From: an uncultured Bacilli bacterium | GTDB taxonomy: Bacteria > Bacillota_I > Bacilli_A > RF39 > UBA660 | Length of the DNA stretch: 9,838 nucleotides | Reading direction: 5' to 3' | NCBI GenBank assembly: GCA_947632685.1 | Contig: CANRQD010000048.1 | Location: 1-9,838 of the forward strand | Part shown: one piece after another, positions 1 to 7,100 of the stretch | How positions within the stretch are numbered: position 1 is the first letter of the stretch | Layout of the letters: every line of letters begins with the position of its first letter | Notes under the pieces: model-generated | Databases searched by the model: none | What the model saw: the letters and a program-made list of their open reading frames with translations, nothing else | What the model was told of the DNA's origin: nothing | Made by a program: the position numbers and the translations under genes

Positions 1-29
1 CCCCCCCCGGACACTTTTGTCAATAAAAA
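1..29. other. C-tract and short inverted repeat at window edge, unexplained
   Basis: Eight consecutive C residues (1-8) are followed by GG and a short inverted repeat, GACA/TGTC (10-13 and 18-21). A C8 run is out of character for this very AT-rich DNA. It could be the outer end of an insertion sequence, a contig-edge or homopolymer artefact, or chance. No transposase or partner repeat is visible inside the window, so none of these can be chosen. Confidence 0.25.
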
Positions 30-57
30 TTTGCACAAAAAAAGAAGCATTTTGTGC
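20..57 (-). terminator. Rho-independent terminator after the adhesin remnant
   Basis: GCACAAAA (33-40) and TTTTGTGC (50-57) form a perfect 8-bp stem around a 9-base loop. Read on the minus strand, the stem is followed at once by a T-rich stretch (32 down to about 22). It lies 12 bases beyond the stop codon of the fragment ending at 70, so it is the natural end of that transcription unit. Confidence 0.7.
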
Positions 58-69
58 CCTTTTCATATA

Positions 70-480
70 TTAATTAAATCTTTTTTTAATTGTGTAAGAT
101 ATTCCACATCCACTTACTGCTATTAAACTTAATAGTAAATATAAGTTGATGTCTGATGTATCTGGATTTTTTTCTTCAGATTTTACAGAACTTAAATCAG
201 AAACTTTTGTAAATTTAGCATTTAATATCAAGTTTCTAGTAACACTTTTCTTAGGATTAAAAAGTTTATTATCTTCATCGAACCATCCATCAAAATTATA
301 TCCTTCTTTAGAAATACTAGGGATATCACTTGGATTAATATTACTATTTTTATTAACTAAAACAATTGTACTTTTTCCATCTACAACAAATTCAACATAG
401 AATTGATTGTTTTCTCCTGAAATTAAATTACCTATTATAGTTGTATTCTTTGTTTTAAAAGAATTATTATTTGTTTCCAT
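70..480 (-). CDS. C-terminal fragment of a surface adhesin: InlB/Flg_new-type repeat plus sorting tail
   Basis: This is the 3' part of a wall-anchored surface protein. It holds one InlB B-repeat-like (Flg_new/Listeria-Bacteroides) module at about nt 399-205, recognised by FVVDGK, then a proline-rich turn, GYNFDGWFDEDN and a closing NAKFTK strand. A short charged linker leads to NPDTSD (168-151), a hydrophobic helix and KKRFN at the C-terminus, the layout of a sortase-processed cell-wall signal with a variant of LPXTG. The open frame extends up to 540, but 481-540 is better explained as coding for the beta-helix in the other frame, and no ribosome binding site precedes either M codon. I therefore read this as the downstream half of one gene with 467-1126, separated by a one-base frameshift, rather than a free-standing protein. 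Sortase recognition of NPDTSD is inferred from layout only. Confidence 0.7.
   Translation of the reverse strand: METNNNSFKTKNTTIIGNLISGENNQFYVEFVVDGKSTIVLVNKNSNINPSDIPSISKEGYNFDGWFDEDNKLFNPKKSVTRNLILNAKFTKVSDLSSVKSEEKNPDTSDINLYLLLSLIAVSGCGISYTIKKRFN
467..480 (-). other. Likely frameshift site joining the two adhesin halves
   Basis: The beta-helix frame reads AAT GGA AAC AAA TAA TAA and stops at 467-469. The downstream frame, one base later, reads AAT AAT AAT TCT across the same stretch and stays open to 70. Removing one base from the short A runs at 470-477 would join them as ...NGN-NNNSFKTK..., a natural Asn-rich linker between the beta-helix and the InlB-type repeat. The A runs are only three bases long, so slippage-based phase variation is not strongly suggested. 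A fixed mutation or an assembly error is equally possible. Confidence 0.6.
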
Positions 481-1126
481 TAGCATTATATACAGCTCCG
501 TAAGTGTTATTTGTATTGTTAAGTGTAGAATTAGATACATTTATTTCTACATTTTTAGCCATAGCATAAGCATTGCTCATTAATATTAAATCACTTCTAA
601 CATCAGTATTATTAGCAAAGTTATTTATTATTACGGAGTTATTAATTATATCAATTTTAACATTATCTTTATTTGCGATAGCTATAGTTCCAAAATTACT
701 ATTTTCAGCTGTTCCTTGAGCATATCCTGTAAGAGTACTATTATTAATAGTAACTTTATTGCCTGAGGTTTGGGTTTGTGAACCTAAATAAAGTGCTGCA
801 TAGCCAGAAAGTTCACTATTTTTAACAGTTAAATCACTATTGGAACCTTCAATCCAAATGGCATATTTAGTATGAATAGTTGAATCTGTAACTTCAACTG
901 TTGAACCATTACCAGATGAATTGTATACAACAATTCCTCCACCATGTTGTATAAATTTACTACTATCATCTATATTTTCATAATAAATTTTAACTTTAGA
1001 TACTTTTAGGTTTACATTTGTTGATTGAACAAAAATATATTCAGGGCTAGCGTTATTGGCATTATTATGTGTGCCTCCCGTCATAGTTAAATCGCTGATT
1101 TCAACATTTGTTTTTCCCCCTCCCAT
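467..1126 (-). CDS. Truncated parallel beta-helix (adhesin-type) segment, probable pseudogene
   Basis: About 219 residues show the regular spacing of a right-handed parallel beta-helix: repeated short strands and turns such as VEISDLTMTGG, VEVTDSTIHTKYAIWIEG, LTVKNSELSGYAALYLG, VTINNSTLTGY and VEINVSNSTLNNT, with Asn/Ser/Thr-rich turns and alternating hydrophobics. This fold occurs in pectate-lyase-like and adhesin proteins; no catalytic motif is recognised. The first ATG (1126-1124) is not a convincing start: there is no ribosome binding site before it, an in-frame TGA lies 9 bases upstream of it, no signal peptide follows, and the translation begins in mid-repeat. The upstream terminator at 1137-1176 also cuts it off from any promoter. 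It appears to have lost its N-terminal half and, through the frameshift near 470, its connection to the C-terminal anchor at 70-480. Confidence 0.65.
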   Translation of the reverse strand: MGGGKTNVEISDLTMTGGTHNNANNASPEYIFVQSTNVNLKVSKVKIYYENIDDSSKFIQHGGGIVVYNSSGNGSTVEVTDSTIHTKYAIWIEGSNSDLTVKNSELSGYAALYLGSQTQTSGNKVTINNSTLTGYAQGTAENSNFGTIAIANKDNVKIDIINNSVIINNFANNTDVRSDLILMSNAYAMAKNVEINVSNSTLNNTNNTYGAVYNANGNK

Positions 1127-1136
1127 GTCAATATTT

Positions 1137-1176
1137 CAATAAAAAATAACTACACAATTTTCTATGTGCAGTGTAG
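1137..1176 (-). terminator. Rho-independent terminator of the 253-residue membrane protein gene
   Basis: CTACAC (1150-1155) and GTGTAG (1171-1176) pair around a 15-base loop. On the minus strand the hairpin is followed by a T-rich tract (1149 down to 1137). It lies about 65 bases beyond the stop codon at 1241. The stem is short and the loop large, so efficiency is uncertain. The rest of the gap between 1127 and 1240 shows no gene or clear promoter. Confidence 0.55.
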
Positions 1177-1240
1177 ATATATAAATTAAATTATAATCAT
1201 ATTTCTTATTTTTTTGTTATATGTACAATGACATTATTAT

Positions 1241-2002
1241 TTATTTAACAAGTTCTATACTTTTAAATATATAATTATTGTTTTGACTATCATAATTATA
1301 TGTATACTTATAATTATTTACTTTTTCATAATCAGTAGTAATATCAAATGTATTAAAATCTATTCCTTGAATTACTGAATTATTATCATTTGTATTATAT
1401 ACTTTTTTAGTTACTTCTTCAATATTAGCAACAGCAACTGTTATATAAATATTTTGATCAGTTTGTTCTGCTTTAACAACATATCTAACTGTTTTAAGTG
1501 GACTGCAAGATATATTACAAGCAGTTTGTTGTTCTCTATATACTTGATTTGCAGAATCATAAATTATATTTGGACATACATTTGTTATATTAACATCATC
1601 TAAACTTATAGTAGATCCAAATAAAATATTAGATGCATTTTGAAATTGTTCTTGTGTAAAGGTAATATTTCCATCTATCTTTTTTCCATATGCTTCTTGA
1701 GCAATTAAAGCTCGTTTATAATTATCATCCATATCATCAGAAGTAATTATAGATTTTTTATATAAATCAGAATTAATACCACAACCATTGTTATAATCAA
1801 TCCTAGATATTAATTCATTAACTAATACACCTTTTGGATTTAAATTTCTTATTTCTGTATCAACCTCAGTATTATTTTTATTAACATAAACTGTTAAATA
1901 ATAATAAGATATTCCAGCACCAATTAATAAAAAGGAAATACATAATAAAACTATACCAAGATTTTTATTTTTTTTCTTTTCACTTATTTCAACCTCTTCC
2001 AT
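1241..2002 (-). CDS. Single-pass membrane protein of unknown function, 253 aa
   Basis: I do not recognise the family. The protein begins with a short acidic then lysine-rich cytoplasmic segment (1-14) and has one hydrophobic helix at about 15-40 (LGIVLLCISFLLIGAGISYY). The remaining 210 or so residues should lie outside the membrane, judging by the positive N-terminal flank. The outer domain has four cysteines (C74, C143, C162, C166) that could form disulfides, and it ends in Tyr/Asn-rich strands (YKYTYNYDSQ, YIFKSIELVK) resembling a small alpha/beta ligand or assembly domain. There is no lipobox and no sorting signal. The start is the ATG at 2002-2000, not the in-frame ATG 30 bases upstream, because AGAGGTGGAG (2015-2006) sits just before it and the upstream ATG lacks a site. 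The gene has its own possible promoter and terminator, so it appears monocistronic. Confidence 0.8.
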   Translation of the reverse strand: MEEVEISEKKKNKNLGIVLLCISFLLIGAGISYYYLTVYVNKNNTEVDTEIRNLNPKGVLVNELISRIDYNNGCGINSDLYKKSIITSDDMDDNYKRALIAQEAYGKKIDGNITFTQEQFQNASNILFGSTISLDDVNITNVCPNIIYDSANQVYREQQTACNISCSPLKTVRYVVKAEQTDQNIYITVAVANIEEVTKKVYNTNDNNSVIQGIDFNTFDITTDYEKVNNYKYTYNYDSQNNNYIFKSIELVK

Positions 2003-2005
2003 ATT

Positions 2006-2049
2006 CTCCACCTCTATTATAATATAATACACAAACTAATTATTTTCAA
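2006..2049 (-). promoter_or_regulatory. Possible promoter and ribosome binding site for the 253-residue protein
   Basis: TTGAAA (2049-2044), a 17-base spacer and TATATT (2026-2021) make a plausible sigma-A-type promoter. The ribosome binding site AGAGGTGGAG (2015-2006) begins 5 bases after the -10 box, giving a leader of only about 12 bases. An overlapping TATAAT (2021-2016) has no -35 at proper spacing. Chance matches are common in DNA this AT-rich. The ribosome binding site is much more certain than the promoter, and it decides the start codon. Confidence 0.4.
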
Positions 2050-2079
2050 TTCATTTATTAATATTATTTTATAATAATT

Positions 2080-2121
2080 TAAATATAAATTAAAATGCTT
2101 ATTTTTTTTGATAAGCATTTT
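2080..2121 (-). terminator. Terminator hairpin overlapping the rmlB stop codon
   Basis: AAAATGCTTAT (2092-2102) and ATAAGCATTTT (2111-2121) are perfect 11-base complements around an 8-base loop. On the minus strand the 5' arm encodes the penultimate Ala-Tyr codons of RmlB, the loop encodes the terminal lysines, and the TAA stop (2101-2099) lies within the 3' arm. The T-rich run TTTTAATTTATATTT follows. The stem is AT-rich, but its position and T-tract fit an intrinsic terminator for rmlB. Confidence 0.65.
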
Positions 2122-3106
2122 TATATTCACCAGATAATATATTATCAATCCATTCTGTATTATTTAAATACCAATTAACTGTTTCTTCTATTCCTTTTTC
2201 AAAAGTATATGTTCTATTCCAATTAAGTTCTTTTTCTACTTTTGTTGAATCTATTGCATATCTTAAATCATGTCCTTTTCTATCTTCAACAAAAGTAATT
2301 AAATCCTCACTTTTTCCCATTAATTTAAGTATTGTTTTAACAACTTCTAAATTATTTCGTTCAGAATGTCCTCCAAGATTATAAACTTCTCCTACTTTGC
2401 CATTTCTAACAATTAAATCAACACCTATATTATGATCTATAACATGAATCCAATCTCTAACATTAGCACCTTTTCCATAAACAGGTATATTTTCATTTTT
2501 TAAAGCTTTTGAGATAACAACTGGTATAAGTTTTTCTGGAAATTGGTATGGTCCATAATTATTTGAGCATCTACTAATTGTAGTAGGAAGACCAAAAGTC
2601 CTATGATATGCGCCAACTAATAAATCTGCACCCGCTTTAGATGATGAATATGGACTTGATGTATGAATTGGTGTATCCTCAGTAAATTTTAAGTCTGGTT
2701 TATCAAGTGGTAAATCTCCATATACTTCATCAGTTGATACTTGATGATATCTTTTAATATTATATTTTAAAGATGCATCCATAAGTACTTGAGTTCCAAT
2801 TATATTAGTAGTTAAAAATATACCCGGATTTTTTATTGAATTATCTACATGAGATTCTGCAGCAAAATTAATTACTACATCAAATTTTTCTTCATTAAAT
2901 AATTTATCGATAAATTCTCTATCTGTAATATCACCTTTTACAAATTTATAATTTTCTTTTCCTTCTAAATCTTTTATATTATTATAATTACCTGCATAAG
3001 TTAATGCATCTAAACAGACAAAATAATCTTCTGGATATTTATTTACAACATAATGCATGTAATTGCTCCCAATAAATCCAGCTCCTCCAGTAACTAAAAA
3101 TTTCAT
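2099..3106 (-). CDS. rmlB: dTDP-glucose 4,6-dehydratase
   Basis: This 335-residue enzyme converts dTDP-glucose to dTDP-4-keto-6-deoxyglucose using bound NAD+, the second step toward dTDP-L-rhamnose and other deoxysugars of surface polysaccharides. It is a cytoplasmic extended short-chain dehydrogenase. The Rossmann motif GGAGFIG is at residues 7-13, the family signature STDEVYG at 124-130 with catalytic Thr125, Asp126 and Glu127, YSSSK with Tyr153 and Lys157, SNNYGP at 181-186, VRDWIHVIDH at 216-225 and GGHSERNN at 245-252. The length is typical and the protein is complete. AGGAGGG (3118-3112) sits 5 bases before the ATG, fixing the start. The gene lies between two terminators with no rmlA, rmlC or rmlD beside it here, so the partner enzymes must be encoded elsewhere if the rhamnose pathway is complete. 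Diversion to another dTDP-deoxysugar is equally possible. Confidence 0.96.
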   Translation of the reverse strand: MKFLVTGGAGFIGSNYMHYVVNKYPEDYFVCLDALTYAGNYNNIKDLEGKENYKFVKGDITDREFIDKLFNEEKFDVVINFAAESHVDNSIKNPGIFLTTNIIGTQVLMDASLKYNIKRYHQVSTDEVYGDLPLDKPDLKFTEDTPIHTSSPYSSSKAGADLLVGAYHRTFGLPTTISRCSNNYGPYQFPEKLIPVVISKALKNENIPVYGKGANVRDWIHVIDHNIGVDLIVRNGKVGEVYNLGGHSERNNLEVVKTILKLMGKSEDLITFVEDRKGHDLRYAIDSTKVEKELNWNRTYTFEKGIEETVNWYLNNTEWIDNILSGEYKNAYQKK

Positions 3107-3111
3107 TATAT

Positions 3112-3155
3112 CCCTCCTATACTTATATTATATATAAAAAAAGAAGATAGGTAAA
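3112..3155 (-). promoter_or_regulatory. Possible rmlB promoter and ribosome binding site
   Basis: TTTACC (3155-3150), a 17-base spacer and a perfect TATAAT (3132-3127) lie upstream of the ribosome binding site AGGAGGG (3118-3112). This places the predicted transcript start around 3120, a leader of about 14 bases. The site lies downstream of the terminator at 3204-3240, so rmlB would be transcribed on its own. The -35 match is weak. The rest of the gap (3156-3203) holds only AT-rich sequence with an imperfect A-rich/T-rich inverted repeat. Confidence 0.45.
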
Positions 3156-3203
3156 GATAAACATTTTAATATATAATCTTTTTTCTTTAAATTATATACT
3201 AAC

Positions 3204-3241
3204 AAAAAAAAGTAACTATATATATACTAGCTACTTTTTTA
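3204..3241 (-). terminator. Terminator of the peptidase/cohesin operon
   Basis: AGTAACTA (3211-3218) pairs with TAGCTACT (3228-3235), an 8-bp stem with one G-T wobble as read on the minus-strand transcript. Flanking A and T runs (3204-3210 and 3236-3240) lengthen it. On the minus strand the hairpin ends in seven or eight T residues, the pattern of an intrinsic terminator. It lies 26 bases beyond the stop codon of the cohesin-like gene. The near-symmetric A/T flanks could let it act in both directions, but no plus-strand gene needs it. Confidence 0.7.
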
Positions 3242-3266
3242 TTTATACTCTACTAATTGAAGAATT

Positions 3267-4136
3267 TTATCTTTTCCTTATTGTTCTTTTTTTAATTAAG
3301 AAGAAACCTGTAGTTCCTGTAGCAAGAACAATAACTGATGGTATAACTACCTTAATTATACTTTTATCTGTTTTATTATTATTATTTTCTACACTACTTT
3401 TTTTATTTTTATCATTTGATTTATTTTCTGATTTCTCACTTTTTTCATCAGTATCTTTGTTATTTTCTGTAACATCATCATCATTTTTACTTTCTTCTTT
3501 ATTATTAATCGTAGTTTTAGATTCTTTTTTTACAGTATTACTTTTAGATGATGAACTTTTATTTACATCAGAGTTTTTACTATTATTGACATTATCGTCT
3601 TTTTCTTGATTTTCATTAGTAGTGTTATTAGAATTTACTATATTATAAACAAACTCTGTTTGATCTCCTAACTCAATTTCTGATTGTTTAATTGTTTTAG
3701 AAGCCCATTTATTATTAACTATTTTAAATTCTGTTTCAGATAATTTATATTTAACATCAGATTTTGCTGTACTATCAAAACTAATTGTTCCTAAAGTTAG
3801 CTCTTTTTTTTCATTTAGTAGATTATGTTTAGTACCAATTCCTCCTGAAGTAACACGGATAGTTAGTATACGTTTATTTTCGTCATATTTATATTCTTGT
3901 TTATAATTACCTGTTGTTATTTTATCAGAAAATTTAAAATTTTTTACGTATACATCCCCAGTTACTTTAAAATCAATATCAATAGCTCCAACAAATCCTT
4001 CATCAAAATGAAGATTTGTATTTATGTTGCCATTGGTTTGCTCTTCAAAATTAATTTTTGTTAGAGCATTAACAGAAGTAAGAGGAAAGAATACTCCAAG
4101 TAGAAAAACAATAGCAACTAGTATTTTATTCTTCAT
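3267..4136 (-). CDS. Membrane-anchored cohesin-like surface protein
   Basis: This 289-residue secreted protein is probably the docking partner of the peptidase encoded just upstream. Residues 1-24 are a signal peptide ending VNA. Residues about 25-165 form a beta-rich domain with cohesin-like layout: paired strands GAIDIDFKV and VYVKNFKFSDKI, then RILTIRVTSGG, a LTLGTISF strand and a VKYKLSETEFKIV strand. Residues 166-258 are a Ser/Asn/Lys/Asp/Glu linker, followed by a hydrophobic helix at about 260-281 and the basic tail KKRTIRKR. There is no LPXTG-type motif before the helix, so anchoring is by the membrane segment itself. The ATG at 4136 follows GGAGGA, which starts right at the upstream stop codon; its 12-base spacing is rather long, and nearer purines (AAAGAGAAT) may assist. 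Only 17 bases separate it from the peptidase gene, so the two are very likely co-transcribed. The cohesin assignment rests on layout plus the adjacent dockerin and needs profile or structure confirmation. A generic bacterial Ig-like domain is the alternative. Confidence 0.7.
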   Translation of the reverse strand: MKNKILVAIVFLLGVFFPLTSVNALTKINFEEQTNGNINTNLHFDEGFVGAIDIDFKVTGDVYVKNFKFSDKITTGNYKQEYKYDENKRILTIRVTSGGIGTKHNLLNEKKELTLGTISFDSTAKSDVKYKLSETEFKIVNNKWASKTIKQSEIELGDQTEFVYNIVNSNNTTNENQEKDDNVNNSKNSDVNKSSSSKSNTVKKESKTTINNKEESKNDDDVTENNKDTDEKSEKSENKSNDKNKKSSVENNNNKTDKSIIKVVIPSVIVLATGTTGFFLIKKRTIRKR

Positions 4137-4153
4137 ATTCTCTTTCTTCCTCC

Positions 4154-7100
4154 TTAGTTTTTATATTTAATATCTATTTTTTGTAATTCGTCATATGGTT
4201 TCAAGTTAGTAATATTTTTAGATGTACTAGTTAATCTTTGACCATCATTTGTTATAGCGTCATTAACTCTATATAAGTAAGCTCGAATGCTACTACTATT
4301 TTTTATCATATTTTCATATTGATCTTTAGTCATGACATATAAGAAAGTACCTTCAGCTACCTCATATACAGTCATATCATCATTAACTTCTGCAAATATT
4401 AATTGATATCCACTATAATTTTTCTTTATATTATTAGAATCACCAATCAATATAGTATTGAATGATGGACTACCTCTATAAGTTCCTTGAATAATAACAG
4501 AGTCTTTATCTATAATACCTATTTTATTTCCATCTTCATCTAATTTTTCAGGATCACATCCATCTGTTAAATAACAATAATCTGTTTCTAATACACCTAT
4601 AACAGGATTATCTCCTTGCATTGAAATATCAACATTATCTCCAGGTGGCGCGATTACATCTATTTCAGCTCCAGACAATCCAGCTTTATTTCCAACAGAT
4701 TCAATCTTTATATAAGAAATATTATTATAAGTCCATAATTGACTTTCACTAGATTTATCTTTACCCATAAAATAAACTATTTCTTCAGGTTTTTCAGCTG
4801 TTACATTAAATGTTCCGACTTTAGCAACAGTAGACCAATCTTCTCCATCACTACTAACATAAATTTTATACTTATTAATAGTATTATCTGCTAAAGTACC
4901 ATTTTCAACTAAAGCACGATATTTAATACCACTTACAGACATTGAATTATTTAAATTAATAATAACATAAGCATCACCATTATCTACAGAAATACTTGGC
5001 TTATCAGAATTTTGATTTAATGTTTTTATTTTTTCTGTTCCTTTAAATCCTGTTTTAGTATCTCCATCAATTAAACGATTTACATGCAATTTAGAAAAAT
5101 CTACATCTTCATCTTCGTTGTCAACAATCTCTTTAGCTTCTTTTACATTAGATGTAATTGTGAAATTATCCTTTTTAACACTTCCATCATGTGAAATTTT
5201 AACCTCATTTAAAGTAACTACATTAGTCTTATTTAACAAATAATCATAAGCAACAACTTGATAAGTGTATGCCCTATTATTTTCTGCACCTATATTATCA
5301 GTAAAACTATGCGTATCTCCTTCTACAAATCCAATAGATTCACCATTACGAAGAATTTCATATCCTAAAATTTTACTTGCTTCAGATTCAGTTACGTTAA
5401 AACTTAAAGTAACTCGTTTATTTTTATTATCAGTTTCATCCATATTTGCTGTTAAAATATCAGAATTTTTTATTCCCTCTTGATTACTTAAAACATAGCG
5501 TCTAGCAGAATCATTTAAGTAATAAATAGGTCTTGTTTCTTTTTCTAATTCAAGTGATTCTATCTCTTCTTTTACATTATCTGTGATTTTAAATCCCCAA
5601 GCTTTAAAGAAATCTGATAAATCCTTATTAGCAGCTTTACATGCATAAACAATTGTTAGTTCATCTCTTGATAACTTTTTAGAATTATCATATGTTCTAG
5701 ATATATGATTAATTTTTGAATAAATAGAATCATTATCCATAAATGTTTTATTTTCATCATATGCTAAATGAAGTTGCCAATACATTCCTAGTTGAACAAA
5801 AACATTTTGAGCTCTTCCTAATGTATGGGAAGTTACTTTTTCATAAATCTTTTGATATATATTACTAGTTTCTAAACGTGATTTGTCATTATCATTGCTT
5901 GTTTGAGCAAGTAATGCATAAATATTATTAGTTACTTCTGCATATGCTGTACTACTTTGATTTATTTGGTGTCCAATTTCATGACTAATTCCCCATCCAA
6001 AATATCCAGTAGCAGTATCACTATTACGATGTGCTTGAATTAAACCCGCAATTGAACCATATTCAATACCAATATGATATCCACCAGCATACATAAATGC
6101 CCCATCAAACATTTGCATATATCGAATATTAATTCTTGACTTAGGCATTGCATCTTTTAAATCTTCAGGATTTTCTTTTAGACCTTTTTGTCTATAAAAG
6201 AATTCCATCATTTCATCAAATGCTTCTGTTGATTCAAATAATCTATTAACCTTATCTTCTAAAGAATTAGCAACAGAATTTAAAGCATCTTCTACAGCTA
6301 CACTAGATACAGATAATAAGCCATACTTAGTCACAATTTCAGTAGAACCTAAAACACTCTTTTGTTTATTAAAAGTTGAACCTTCTTTTTCATAAATACC
6401 ATTTAATTTATCATTATAAGAAATAAGATTATTAATATATGTTTTTATAGCCTCTTTTTTAGATGCATCATCTTCAAGTAAAGTAGTGTCTACCATAGGT
6501 ATTTTTGTACCACCACTAACACGAACTTTAATTGGATTAGTAGCATCTGGTTTAGAGTTATAACGAATATATACACTTCCTCCACGTTCATCTGTAGATG
6601 AACCAATTGTAGGTACTGTGATAATATTTAATCCCTTAGTTAAAGCTTTAGTAGTATAAGTTTTATTCCACTCACCTGCTTCTGCATGATATTGAGTAAA
6701 TATAATTTCAGCATTAACTTTTCCTTTTGTACCAATATAAACATTAAGAGTTTCTCCAGGTTTAGCTACAATTCCTAATGGTTGATAATCATTAATTGTC
6801 ATTGCAAACTTTAAATGTCCGTTATAATAATTTGATATATTAGGATTTAATGTTATTATATCATCTATTTTTTCATCTTTAAGAATTTTTTCAGCATACT
6901 CTAAATCAGCTAAAATACTATCTCTATATGGAGAATATTCATCATGATCTTTTTTATTTGCTCTTGCTTTTAAATCATTAATTTTATTTTGGTCTACACC
7001 ATCAGCAAGTTCTATACGTAAATCATCTGTAAATAATTTTGCAACATCATCAACTAATGAATCATATTTATAAAATTTTACCTCATCAATTTGCATATTT

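Noticed and set aside
146..400. Plus-strand open frame opposite the adhesin C-terminal fragment
   Set aside because: It has no ribosome binding site, its translation looks like a reverse-strand shadow of low-complexity coding sequence, and the minus strand has recognisable domains here.
3136..3190. A-rich/T-rich imperfect inverted repeat upstream of rmlB as a second terminator or riboswitch
   Set aside because: The match is imperfect and made almost entirely of A/T homopolymer runs, expected by chance here. It has no riboswitch-like conserved elements.
3270..3360. Possible sortase signal in the cohesin-like protein
   Set aside because: The tail has a hydrophobic helix and basic end, but no LPXTG, NPxTS or similar motif precedes the helix, so membrane anchoring is the better reading.
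5265..5483. Plus-strand open frame inside the peptidase gene
   Set aside because: It lies wholly opposite the FN3-like part of a clear minus-strand gene, with no start signals of its own. The same applies to the open frame at 8481-8663.
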